Source of the DNA: CAZTVF01 sp964616985
GTDB lineage: Bacteria > Planctomycetota > Phycisphaerae > SM23-33
Length of the DNA stretch: 64,000 bases
Direction: 5' to 3'
Assembly (NCBI GenBank): GCA_964616985.1
Contig: CAZTVF010000003.1
Location: forward strand, 26,881 to 90,880
Shown here piece by piece: positions 34,795-43,276 of the stretch. Below the pieces are notes generated by a model, which was given only the letters and a program-made list of their open reading frames with translations, was not told where the DNA came from and searched no databases. Positions within the stretch are counted from its first letter, which is position 1. Every line of letters starts with the position of its first letter. Position numbers and translations under genes: made by a program.

Positions 34795-36000
34795 ATGTTC
34801 CAGTTTCTTTCGCGAAACTCAAGTTGGCCCATCGCCCTGGACCTGGGCAGCGATTCCATCAAGATGCTTCAGATGAAGCGGGTGGGCTCGCTGGTCCGCG
34901 TGCAGGCGTGCGGACGCTGGCGATACCCCGAGGGCGCCAGCGACCCCCGCCAGCGCCAGGAGATGGCCGTGAACGCGGTGCGAGACATGCTGCGCCATGG
35001 TGGCTTCACCGGCCGAAACGTCATCACGGCGCTGTCGTGCGAAACGCTGCGCGTGAAGAATGTCCGCCTGCCGCATGGCACGGCGGCCGAACTGGACGAG
35101 GCCGTCATGGAGGAGGCGCAGGAGCGGTTCGGGTTCGAGATCGCCCCCGACCGGCTGTGCTACCTCAACGCCGGCCAGGTCCGCCAGGGCGCCGAGACGC
35201 GCGACGAGATCATCATGATGGCCGTTCCCAAGCCGGCCATCGAGGAGCACCTGGCGATGCTGACCGGGATGGGCCTGAGGCCCGAGCACATCGATGCCGA
35301 GCCGGTGGCCCTGTTCCACTCGTTCGAACGCTTCCTGCGCCGCCGGGCCGACGAGCAGGCCGTCAGCGTCGTGGTCGACATCGGCAGCCGCGGCACACGG
35401 GTGATCGTCGCCCGCGGGCGCGAAATCGTCTTCATCAAGAATATCGAGATCGGCGGGCGCAAGTTCACCGAGGCCGTCGCCCGCCAGCTGACCATCCCCA
35501 TCACCGAGGCCATCGAACTGCGGGCGAGGATGGTGCACAAGCTGTCCGAGCCGGCCGCCGCATCGGGCTCCGGAACCGCGCCGATCGGCGAGGTCCCCGC
35601 GGCCGTGGGCGAAACCGCCTCGATCATCGGCGGGCGTGGCACGGTTGACTGGACCATCTACGACGCGGTGCGGGCCGAGGTGGAGACGCTGGGGCGCGAG
35701 ATCGCACTGTGCCTTCGCTACTGCGCGGTGACGTTCCGCGGCCTGCGCCCCGACCGGGTGATCCTGACGGGCGGGGAGTCGTACGACCGGGCGGTGGTCG
35801 AACTGCTGGGGGAGCATCTGGGCGTGCCCTGTCACGTGGGCCAGCCGCTCCGCGGCATCGACGTCAGCGGCGTGGATCTCGGCGGCGACCGCCGCGCCAC
35901 GCTGTCGGAATGGGCGATCTGCGCGGGGCTGTCGACGCGAAACAACGAAATCCCGTGTGGGGGGAAAGAGGCCGACCATGATCGTCGACTTTCTGCCTGA
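34795..36000 (+). CDS. pilM: PilM-type actin-like pilus assembly ATPase
   Basis: The product has 401 aa from the ATG at 34795 (AAAGGA upstream); a frame from 34753 overlaps the previous gene and is not favoured. Actin/FtsA-like fold: phosphate 1 loop ALDLGSDSIKMLQMK near the start, phosphate 2 loop VVVDIGSRGTRVIV (about 199-212), and ILTGGESYDRAVVELLGEHLGVP (about 322-344) for the adenosine region. It is cytoplasmic and binds the N-terminal tail of PilN to build the inner-membrane alignment complex. It overlaps pilN by 23 bases. Confidence 0.9.
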   Translation: MFQFLSRNSSWPIALDLGSDSIKMLQMKRVGSLVRVQACGRWRYPEGASDPRQRQEMAVNAVRDMLRHGGFTGRNVITALSCETLRVKNVRLPHGTAAELDEAVMEEAQERFGFEIAPDRLCYLNAGQVRQGAETRDEIIMMAVPKPAIEEHLAMLTGMGLRPEHIDAEPVALFHSFERFLRRRADEQAVSVVVDIGSRGTRVIVARGREIVFIKNIEIGGRKFTEAVARQLTIPITEAIELRARMVHKLSEPAAASGSGTAPIGEVPAAVGETASIIGGRGTVDWTIYDAVRAEVETLGREIALCLRYCAVTFRGLRPDRVILTGGESYDRAVVELLGEHLGVPCHVGQPLRGIDVSGVDLGGDRRATLSEWAICAGLSTRNNEIPCGGKEADHDRRLSA

Positions 36001-36592
36001 GCGAATCAAGATCCAGCGGGCGCGCGTCCGTCGCCTGGTGCGTCAGGGGTACCTGATCGCGCTGGTGCTGCTGGGCGTCGTGTTCTGGGGCCTGACCAGC
36101 AACCACCGCGTCGCCAGGACGCAGGCGGAATTGGCCATGCTGCGCGATCGCTCCTGCAACGTTCAGAAGATGCTCGAGGACCGCGCCCGCCTGGAACAGC
36201 AGCAGGGCGAACTGCTCATCAAGGAACGCATCAGCCGCAGCCTGGGCAGCCGCGTCAACACGCTGGACATGCTTTCGGAACTCGAGCGCCTGCTGCCTCC
36301 GGGCGTGTCGCTGCTGAGCATGAACATCGAGGCCGTGCAGATGCAGGCGGGTGAGGGCGACCGCAACGTGTCTCGCCGCACGGCCGTGGAGCACGCTCCG
36401 CCGGCGATGACCAACCGCGTGCGGCTGGTGCTGACGGGCATCGCGCCCAATGACGTAGACGTGGCGAATTTCATCGGGCAGCTTTCGGCCAGCCCGCTGT
36501 TCGAGGACGTGAACATGGGATACGCGCGAACCCTGAACTACCAGGGGCACAAGGCCCGGGAGTTCCAGGCCAGCTGCCACATTGTGAGATAG
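35978..36592 (+). CDS. pilN: PilN-type inner-membrane pilus assembly protein
   Basis: The product has 204 aa. The start at 35978 gives the family N-terminus MIVDFLPERIKIQRAR (the PilM-binding INLLP-like motif is here VDFLPE), followed by a transmembrane helix (about 25-43) and a coiled coil (about 48-90). A ferredoxin-like periplasmic part follows (PPGVSLLSMNIEAVQ, RVRLVLTGIAPNDVDVANFI). It is one of the PilMNOP alignment complex, overlapping pilM and preceding pilO. Confidence 0.88.
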   Translation: MIVDFLPERIKIQRARVRRLVRQGYLIALVLLGVVFWGLTSNHRVARTQAELAMLRDRSCNVQKMLEDRARLEQQQGELLIKERISRSLGSRVNTLDMLSELERLLPPGVSLLSMNIEAVQMQAGEGDRNVSRRTAVEHAPPAMTNRVRLVLTGIAPNDVDVANFIGQLSASPLFEDVNMGYARTLNYQGHKAREFQASCHIVR

Positions 36593-36641
36593 ACCGCCGC
36601 GGGGCGGCAAGGCCGAGGGAAAGGCATAGGACGAGGAACCG

Positions 36642-37172
36642 ATGCAGCCACTTACGCGAGATAGCCTGATCGTGCTGGGAGTCGTCGTCGCCATCGTGCT
36701 GGCGGCGGTGTTCCTGGTTTACTCGCCTCAGAACAGGAAGCTTGAGAGCATCCAGAGCGAGATCGTCGCCGAGTCGGCCTCGCTGGAGGCCGACGGGCAG
36801 AAGGCGGCCGTCGTGCCCGAGATGCTCAAGCAGATCGAAACCATGCGCGTCCGGTACAAGGATTTTGACCGGCGCCTGCCGAAGCGGAAGGAACTGGGCG
36901 GCTTCCTGAAGGAGATCAGCGAGAACCTCAGCAGCGAGAGCCTGGGCAACCAGCTGATTGAGCCGGGCTCCCCCACGCAGCAGGAGCTGTTCTACACGCT
37001 GCCGATCATCGTGCGCTTCCGCGGTCCGTACCTGTCGCTGGCGAAGTTCCTGGAGAAGATCGACCGCATGGAACGACTCACCCGTGTGCAGAAGCTGACC
37101 GTGGTGAACGATCCCAAAGACCAGGTCCTGGACGTGACGATGCAGTTGAACATCTACTTCACCGAAAGCTGA
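36642..37172 (+). CDS. pilO: PilO-type inner-membrane pilus assembly protein
   Basis: The product has 176 aa with one N-terminal membrane helix (about 9-26), a coiled coil (about 30-65) and a periplasmic domain with LPKRKELGGFLKEISE and FRGPYLSLAKFLEKIDRMERLTRVQKLTV, the PilO signature layout. It pairs with PilN in the alignment complex. AGGA is upstream of the ATG. Confidence 0.9.
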   Translation: MQPLTRDSLIVLGVVVAIVLAAVFLVYSPQNRKLESIQSEIVAESASLEADGQKAAVVPEMLKQIETMRVRYKDFDRRLPKRKELGGFLKEISENLSSESLGNQLIEPGSPTQQELFYTLPIIVRFRGPYLSLAKFLEKIDRMERLTRVQKLTVVNDPKDQVLDVTMQLNIYFTES

Positions 37173-37183
37173 GCGAGGCAAGC

Positions 37184-37792
37184 ATGAACGAAACTCAACG
37201 CAACGTCCCGGACTGGAAGCAGCGGCTGGCCGCCGACCTCAAGCGGGACAAGAAGAAGACGGTCCTGCTGGCCGGGCTGGTGCTGGTGGCGGCGGCGGTC
37301 GCCCTGCGCAGCCTGTCGACCGAGGCCGGCCCCGAAGCCGCCGTCGGCGCCGTCGGCGAGGCCGCCGCGACGCCCGCGCCGCAGGGGACGGCCGCGACGC
37401 CGCCCCGGCTGGAAGCCCCCGACAAGCTGGCCATGCACCAGGCGCTGGGGCAGGAGCGAAAGATCACGCAGGACCTCTTCAAGGCCCGGCTGGAAATGTT
37501 CCCCGCCGACGAGACCGCCAAGGTCGATCCCACGCCGATGGCGACAACCCAGAAGGCGCTGCCGACGACGGGTCCCTCGGCGGCTGAACTCGAGGAAGCC
37601 GCGATCCGTGCCCAGGCCACCAACCTGACGCTGCAGAGCACGATGATCTCCGAGACATCCACCGCCATCATCAACGGCCGCGTGCTGCGAAAGGGCGAGT
37701 GGATCAACAACTTCGAGGTCAGCGAGATCCTCCCGCGTTCCTGCATCGTGACCCAGGGCAAGGTCAAGGTCGTGCTGGAGATGAAGGACTAA
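37184..37792 (+). CDS. PilP / GspC (GspB)-like periplasmic adaptor
   Basis: The product has 202 aa: a cytoplasmic stretch, a membrane helix at about 28-43 (TVLLAGLVLVAAAVAL), a long Ala/Pro-rich linker (about 47-90), then a small beta domain at about 148-202 (STAIINGRVLRKGEWINNFEVSEILPRSCIVTQGKVKVVLEM). This matches the homology region of GspB, GspC and PilP proteins that contact the secretin. Which of the three it equals cannot be settled. GAGG precedes the ATG, 11 bases after pilO. Confidence 0.72.
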   Translation: MNETQRNVPDWKQRLAADLKRDKKKTVLLAGLVLVAAAVALRSLSTEAGPEAAVGAVGEAAATPAPQGTAATPPRLEAPDKLAMHQALGQERKITQDLFKARLEMFPADETAKVDPTPMATTQKALPTTGPSAAELEEAAIRAQATNLTLQSTMISETSTAIINGRVLRKGEWINNFEVSEILPRSCIVTQGKVKVVLEMKD

Positions 37793-38129
37793 ACGCCCCC
37801 GACGGGGCGGCTTTCTGATGTGACGGGGTGGCGACCTCTTGATATGACGGGTGGCGGCCTTCCAAGGCTGCCGCCCTCATCGCGTTACCTGGCGGCGGCC
37901 TGGGAAGGGTCGCCGCCACCCCATCAACGCCAGATCAGACGCCGCCCCATCAAGCCCTGTCTTTCCCTCGCGCCTCGCACTTGGTTCGTCCCTCACCATC
38001 GCCAGACCTTCCCCAACCGTTACAGGCATCAAAAACCGTGTTTCTTACTCAATACGCATCCATGGCGGATCGATAGAGAGGACATCGGCGAGTTCTTTAT
38101 TCACGCCGAACCTAGTAAGGAGCTCGGTT
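37793..38129 (+). other. 337-base spacer between the PilP-like gene and the secretin gene
   Basis: No gene seen. It starts with the GC hairpin CGCCCCCGACGGGGCG followed by GCTTTCT, a possible weak terminator, then GGTGGCGGCC repeats including 37850-37872. The rest is unremarkable. The secretin may therefore have its own promoter. Confidence 0.6.
37850..37872 (+). repeat. GGTGGCGGCCTT hairpin, copy 3
   Basis: GGTGGCGGCC, TTCCAA and GGCTGCC form a hairpin of the same type as 28899 and 29259. Confidence 0.6.
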
Positions 38130-40061
38130 ATGAAGCACTCACAGCACGTGAGCGACGCCGCCCGTATCGCCTGGGCGACGCTGGTGTTCCTGTCCTTGGC
38201 CGCGGGAGCTGCCGGCGAAAGCCCCGAAACCTTCGCGCCCGAGGCCGCCACCCGGCCCGCGACCTCCCAGCCGGCCGACGGCATCGTCCAGACGATGCGC
38301 GGCGACACCTACACCATCAGCTTCGCCCAGGATACGGACATCCAGAAGGCGCTGCGCATGATGGCCACCTACGGGCGCCGCAACATCGTGACGACCAAGG
38401 AAGTCACCGGCACGGTGACGGCCGACCTGTATGCCGTGACCTTCCGCGAGGCGCTGGAGGCCATCCTGCGATTCGGCGGCTACGTCTACCAGGAGAAGGG
38501 CAACTTCATCTACGTCATGACGCCCAAGCAGATGGAAGAGATCGCCAAGGCCGACCAGAAGCTGGCCGTCCGCACCTTCCGCCTGGCCTACGTCACGGCC
38601 ACCGACGCCAAGACGCTGATCACCCCGGCCTTGTCCAGCGACGGGTCGATTGCCATCACGCCGCTGTCGGTGGGTGGCATCGGCGCCAGCAAGACCGAGG
38701 CCGGCGGCAACACCCACGCCAACGAGGACTTGCTGGTCGTGAAGGACTACGAGGCCAACCTCAACCGCATCGAGGAAATCGTCCGCGAACTGGACGTCAA
38801 GCCCGAGCAGGTGCTGATCGAGGCCACCATCCTCCGCGCCACCCTCACCGAGAACAACGCCCTGGGCATCGATTTCAACGCCCTGGCGGGCCTGGATTTC
38901 ACCAAGATCGGCGGCAGCAGCAATCTCCAGTCCATGACCACCGGCAACCTCACCAAGATGCCCGAGGATCCGGGCCTGGCCGGGGCGAGCACCAACTTCA
39001 CCGGCGCGGTCGACAAGGGCGGTTTGAGCTTCGGCTTCATTTCGAACTCCACCGCGCTCTTTATCCGGGCGCTGGAAGGCGTGACCGACGTGACCGTGCT
39101 GGCCAACCCCAAGCTGCTGGTGATCAACAAGCAGCGCGGCGAGGTCATGGTCGGCAACCGCGACGGCTACCTCACCACGACCCTCACCGACACGACCGCC
39201 ACGCAGACCGTGCAGTTCCTTGAAACGGGCACGCGGCTGCTGGTGCGGCCGTTCATCGGCAAGAACGGCAACGTCCGCCTGGAGATCCACCCCGAGGATT
39301 CCACCGGCAACGTCTCGCAGGTGGGCTCCAACGTGCTGCCCAAGGAGACGACTACCGAGGTCACCTCCAACGTGCTTGTGCAGGACGGCCGGACGATCGT
39401 CATCGGCGGCCTGTTCCGCGAATATACCTCCAACGGCCGAAACCAGGTGCCCGTGGTGGGCAATGTTCCGTACCTGGGGGCGCTGTTCCGCAGCACCGTG
39501 GACAAGACGGTCCGCGAGGAAGTGATCATCCTGATCACGCCGCGCATCATCCGGGCCGACAACGACCAGGCCGTGAGCGACCAGCTCAAGGATGACGTCG
39601 AGCGGTTCCGCGTCGGGCAGCGCCAGGGCCTGCGGTGGTGGGGTCGCGAGCGGCTGGCCCAGGCTCACATCCGCCAGGCCAAGCGGGATCTTGCCGAGGG
39701 CAAGCGCGGCTGCGCCCTGTGGAACATCGACATGGCCTTGTCCATGGAGCCCCGCATGGAAGAGGCGATCCGCCTCAAGGAACGCCTCACGGAGCGCGCT
39801 TACTGGGCGGACGAGGCCCAGTTCAGCTCGGCCAGGTACATGCTGGAGCGGATGATGATGACCGAACTGGGCGCGCCGGTGGAGCGGGTGATCACGCCGC
39901 AAAAGCCCCGGGACAACGACCGCCTCTCGCCCGATGTCCGCAAGGCGTTCGGCATGCAGTCGCGGATTGAAGACCCGCTGATTGGCAGCGGCCGGCCGGA
40001 CGATCAGGAAGCCGACGTCAAGACGCCCCCCAAACAGGCCGATCAAGACAACAAGGACTAA
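38130..40061 (+). CDS. Type IV pilus / type II secretion outer-membrane secretin with C-terminal extension
   Basis: The product has 643 aa from the ATG at 38130 (AAGGAG upstream); the frame from 37851 crosses repeats and is rejected. The signal peptide ends near 32. Short N-terminal N0/N1-like domains (about 60-265) include ILRFGGYVYQEKGNFIYVMTP and VEATILRATLTENNALGIDF. The secretin beta-barrel region is at about 300-480, with LEVTSNVLVQDGRTIVIGGL-like and VPVVGNVPYLGALFRST motifs. After IILITPRII (about 475) an unusual ~165-residue extension carries a TPR-like GKRGCALWNIDMALSMEPRM segment and a polar tail. It forms the outer-membrane pore. Confidence 0.9.
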   Translation: MKHSQHVSDAARIAWATLVFLSLAAGAAGESPETFAPEAATRPATSQPADGIVQTMRGDTYTISFAQDTDIQKALRMMATYGRRNIVTTKEVTGTVTADLYAVTFREALEAILRFGGYVYQEKGNFIYVMTPKQMEEIAKADQKLAVRTFRLAYVTATDAKTLITPALSSDGSIAITPLSVGGIGASKTEAGGNTHANEDLLVVKDYEANLNRIEEIVRELDVKPEQVLIEATILRATLTENNALGIDFNALAGLDFTKIGGSSNLQSMTTGNLTKMPEDPGLAGASTNFTGAVDKGGLSFGFISNSTALFIRALEGVTDVTVLANPKLLVINKQRGEVMVGNRDGYLTTTLTDTTATQTVQFLETGTRLLVRPFIGKNGNVRLEIHPEDSTGNVSQVGSNVLPKETTTEVTSNVLVQDGRTIVIGGLFREYTSNGRNQVPVVGNVPYLGALFRSTVDKTVREEVIILITPRIIRADNDQAVSDQLKDDVERFRVGQRQGLRWWGRERLAQAHIRQAKRDLAEGKRGCALWNIDMALSMEPRMEEAIRLKERLTERAYWADEAQFSSARYMLERMMMTELGAPVERVITPQKPRDNDRLSPDVRKAFGMQSRIEDPLIGSGRPDDQEADVKTPPKQADQDNKD

Positions 40062-40109
40062 GCGTTGCCGCCGCGCGGCGGGCCCCGCCCCCGCGCAAGG
40101 AGATACGCC

Positions 40110-41297
40110 ATGACTCGATGGATCGTGACATCCCTGCTGATGCTCGCCGCCGCCGGCTGCGGGCCCACACAGCCCGATGCCAAGGCCGAGGCGTTCAAAC
40201 GCTGGGACCAGACCCGGGCGCAGATGCTGTACGGCGTGGCGACCGAGCATTTCCGCAACGGCCAGCTGGACCGTGCCGCCGGCAAGGCCGTCGAGGCCCT
40301 GTCCATGGATGAGAAATACACCCCGGCCCGCCTGCTGCTGGGCAAGGTCTACATCGAGCAGGGGCATTACCCCCAGGCTATCAGCGAACTGCAGCGCGTG
40401 TGTGCCGAGGCCCCCAAGTCGCCCGAGGCGTTCTACTGCCTGGCCGTCGCGCAGGAAAAGAACGGCATGCTCGACGACGCGCTGGCCTCCTACCGCCGCT
40501 CGCAGGCCATTGACGCCGGATCGATGGCCGCTGTGACCGCCGCCGCCGAGGTGCTCGTCAACATGGGCAAGGTCGAAGACGCCCGCATCTACCTGGAGAG
40601 CTACATGTCGTCGGCCGGCACCGAGCCCGCCCTGTACGAACTGGCCGGCAGGCTGGCGGCCATGACCGACGACCACCGCGAGGCGGTGAAGTATCTCCAG
40701 CAGGCCCTGGACCTGGACCCCAAGAACCTGCGCTATCGCGAGTCGCTGGGCCGCAGCCAGTTCCACGCGGGCCTGCTCGCCGATTCGCTGGATACCCTGA
40801 GGCCGCTCACCAAGGCGGCCAACTACTCCTGCCCCGTGTGGGTTCACACGATGATGGGCGACTGCCTGATGGCGGCCGGGCGGGCCGAGGAGGCCCGCGA
40901 CTGCTATCACATCGTGAAGAACATGCAGCCCGAGTCCTGCGGCGCGTGGACGAACCTGGCCAAGGCGGCCCTGGCCGCGGGCGACACGGCCAGGGCGATC
41001 CTGGCGGCCCAGCAGGCGCTGTCGCTGGACCGTGCATCGCTCGACGCCTCGATGCTGCTGGGCTATTCCCTGATGCGCGACGGGCAACTGGCCCGCGCCG
41101 CCGAGGTGCTCTCTGCCGCCGCCAAGAGCCACACCGACCAGGCCATCGTGCACTGTCTCCTGGGCCGCGTCTATGCCGCCGATGGAAAGAACGATGACGC
41201 CGCCCGCTGCTATGCGTACGCGCTGAAACTGGATCCGCAGAACGCCCTGGCCCGCGAGCTGTCGGGCGCCCCCAAGGCCAAAGTGAAGACGGAATAG
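40110..41297 (+). CDS. Tetratricopeptide-repeat lipoprotein (PilF/Tfp-like)
   Basis: The product has 395 aa. Start at 40110 (AAGGAGA upstream). The signal peptide ends in the lipobox LAAAGC, so it is probably lipidated and outer-membrane bound. About nine TPR units are visible (ALSMDEKYTPARLLLGKVYIEQG, ALDLDPKNLRYRESLG, ALKLDPQNALARELSG). It lies between the secretin and the sensor kinase. By position it could be the pilotin that assists secretin assembly, as PilF/PilW does, though it is longer. Confidence 0.85.
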   Translation: MTRWIVTSLLMLAAAGCGPTQPDAKAEAFKRWDQTRAQMLYGVATEHFRNGQLDRAAGKAVEALSMDEKYTPARLLLGKVYIEQGHYPQAISELQRVCAEAPKSPEAFYCLAVAQEKNGMLDDALASYRRSQAIDAGSMAAVTAAAEVLVNMGKVEDARIYLESYMSSAGTEPALYELAGRLAAMTDDHREAVKYLQQALDLDPKNLRYRESLGRSQFHAGLLADSLDTLRPLTKAANYSCPVWVHTMMGDCLMAAGRAEEARDCYHIVKNMQPESCGAWTNLAKAALAAGDTARAILAAQQALSLDRASLDASMLLGYSLMRDGQLARAAEVLSAAAKSHTDQAIVHCLLGRVYAADGKNDDAARCYAYALKLDPQNALARELSGAPKAKVKTE

Positions 41298-41301
41298 AAT
41301 C

Positions 41302-42741
41302 ATGACGACCGCAAAACGATTGGGAGTGGCGAGCATCGCCTTGATCTCCCTGGGCGCTTCGGCTGCCTACTACGCCACCGTGATGGCGGTGAAGGGGCAA
41401 TGGGCGCCCGTTCATAACCTCAACTACCTCGTGCTGGGGCTGGTGGCGGTGTTGGCGGCGCTCGTCCTCGTGCTGTTCTGGAAGAGTGTCCACCGCACCA
41501 TCGCCACCATCGCCACCCAGCTGGAAACCATGGCCAAGACCGGGCAGATCGGGCTGGTGATGGCCGACTGCACGGACGAACTCGCCCAGGTGACCCGCCC
41601 GCTCAACGAGTTCCTCACCAATCTCCGCAAGCAGACCGACCAGCTGCGGTCCGAGAATCGCGAGCTGCAGATCCAGTTCCGCGTCGCGGCGGCCGAGAAG
41701 AGCCACACCGAGGCCATCATCTTCTCGATCTCCGACGCCGTGATCGTCACCAACCGTTTTGACGAGTTGATCCTGGCCAACGAGGCGGCCGAGAAGCTGC
41801 TGGGCTTCAAGCTCAGCGGCAGCCTCCGCAAGAACATCGACCGCATCCTCTCCGACGGCACGCTGGTGAGGCTGATCCGCGAGACGCGGGCCCACGGGCA
41901 CAACTTCACCCGCAAGGTGGTGGAACACACGATCGATCAGAAGAACTCGCCGCGCGTCTTCAGCATCACGCTGTCGTGCGTGGTGGCCGGCGAAGAGGTC
42001 TCCGGCGTGGTGGCCGTGCTGCACGACGTGACGCGGGAGAAGGAAATCGCCCGCATGAAGACCGACTTCGTGTCCAACGTCTCGCACGAGCTCAAGACGC
42101 CGCTGTCGTCCATCAAGGCGTACATCGAGATGCTGCTGGACGGCGAGGCCCAGGACGAGAAGACCAAGCGCGAGTTCTACGAGATCATCGCCTCGGAGAC
42201 CGACCGCCTGCACCGGCTGATCGAGAACATCCTCAACATCTCCCGCATCGAGTCGGGCGTGGTCAAGGTCGTCCGCGAGCCCATCAGCCTCACGTCGGTG
42301 GTCAAGCAGGTGCTGGACGTGGCCGTGATCCAGGCCAAGGGCAAGAACATCACGCTGGTCGACCAGTTGGCCCCGGTGTACTACCAGGTGGAGGCCGACC
42401 GCGACATGATCTACCAAGCGGTGCTGAACCTGCTGTCCAACGCCATCAAGTACACGCCCGAGGGCGGAAACGTGACGGTCAAAGTCAGCGTGGACGAGCG
42501 TCGCAAGGTCGCCGTCTGCGAGGTCAGCGACACCGGCGCGGGCATCCCGGCCGAGGACCTGCCGCACATCTTCGACAAGTTCTATCGCGTCAAGGCCAAC
42601 TGCAAGATGGCCAAGGGCACCGGCCTGGGCCTGACGCTGGTGAAACACATTATTGAAACGGTGCACGAGGGCAAGCTTTCGGTCACGAGCGAGCCGGGCA
42701 AGGGAAGCACGTTCTGCTTCGAAATGCCCGTGATCGCCTGA
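41302..42741 (+). CDS. Membrane sensor histidine kinase with HAMP-like and PAS domains
   Basis: The product has 479 aa. Two membrane helices (about 9-29 and 41-62) flank a very short periplasmic loop. A HAMP-like linker and coiled coil (about 63-135) and a PAS domain (about 138-250, ISDAVIVTNRFDELILANEAAEKLLGF) follow. HisKA has H262 in SNVSHELKTPL. The HATPase has N-box LLSNAIKYTPEG and G boxes DTGAGIP and GTGLGL. It is an autophosphorylating kinase, and the likely partner is the single receiver encoded 8 bases downstream. Its position in the pilus locus suggests control of pilus activity or expression. Confidence 0.92.
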   Translation: MTTAKRLGVASIALISLGASAAYYATVMAVKGQWAPVHNLNYLVLGLVAVLAALVLVLFWKSVHRTIATIATQLETMAKTGQIGLVMADCTDELAQVTRPLNEFLTNLRKQTDQLRSENRELQIQFRVAAAEKSHTEAIIFSISDAVIVTNRFDELILANEAAEKLLGFKLSGSLRKNIDRILSDGTLVRLIRETRAHGHNFTRKVVEHTIDQKNSPRVFSITLSCVVAGEEVSGVVAVLHDVTREKEIARMKTDFVSNVSHELKTPLSSIKAYIEMLLDGEAQDEKTKREFYEIIASETDRLHRLIENILNISRIESGVVKVVREPISLTSVVKQVLDVAVIQAKGKNITLVDQLAPVYYQVEADRDMIYQAVLNLLSNAIKYTPEGGNVTVKVSVDERRKVAVCEVSDTGAGIPAEDLPHIFDKFYRVKANCKMAKGTGLGLTLVKHIIETVHEGKLSVTSEPGKGSTFCFEMPVIA

Positions 42742-42749
42742 GAGGACGA

Positions 42750-43148
42750 ATGAACATGAGCAAGCGAATCCTGGTTGCCGACGATGAGGCGCACATCCTG
42801 CACGTGGTGTCCATGAAGCTCAAGAACGCGGGCTTTGAAGTGCTGACCGCGGTGGACGGCGAGGAGGCGCTCGAGACGTGCATCGCCGAGAAGCCCGACC
42901 TGCTGATCACCGATTACCAGATGCCGATCATGACCGGCGTGGAACTGTGCAAGCAGATGCGGCAGCACCCGCAGACCAAGGGCATCCCCGCGATCATGCT
43001 GACGGCGCGGGGCTTCGACATCGAGCCCAACGAGATGATCGAGGCGGGAATCGCCGCCGTGCTGGCCAAGCCCTTCTCGCCGCGCGAGATCCTGGAGAAG
43101 GTGACCGACCTGCTGGACACCGCCGTCCCCAGCCCCACGCCGAGCTAG
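42750..43148 (+). CDS. Single-domain response regulator (CheY-like)
   Basis: The product has 132 aa and is only a receiver: D11-D12 acidic pocket, phospho-acceptor D55 in LLITDYQMP, a conserved Thr (MLTARG) and Lys (AKPFSP). There is no output domain; the C-tail VPSPTPS is short. It is likely phosphorylated by the kinase immediately upstream and may act on the pilus ATPases or on the HD-GYP protein (inference). Confidence 0.92.
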   Translation: MNMSKRILVADDEAHILHVVSMKLKNAGFEVLTAVDGEEALETCIAEKPDLLITDYQMPIMTGVELCKQMRQHPQTKGIPAIMLTARGFDIEPNEMIEAGIAAVLAKPFSPREILEKVTDLLDTAVPSPTPS

Positions 43149-43276
43149 TTCCGCCGGGTGGTTTTGGAGTGGCCCCGCCTGGAGCCGTTGAGTTGCCGCG
43201 CCGGGCGATGGAGCAAAGAGTCGCTGCTGTTTCGAAGCGAGCCGAAGAGGCATGAGCCTGGAAAAACTGGAGCCGT

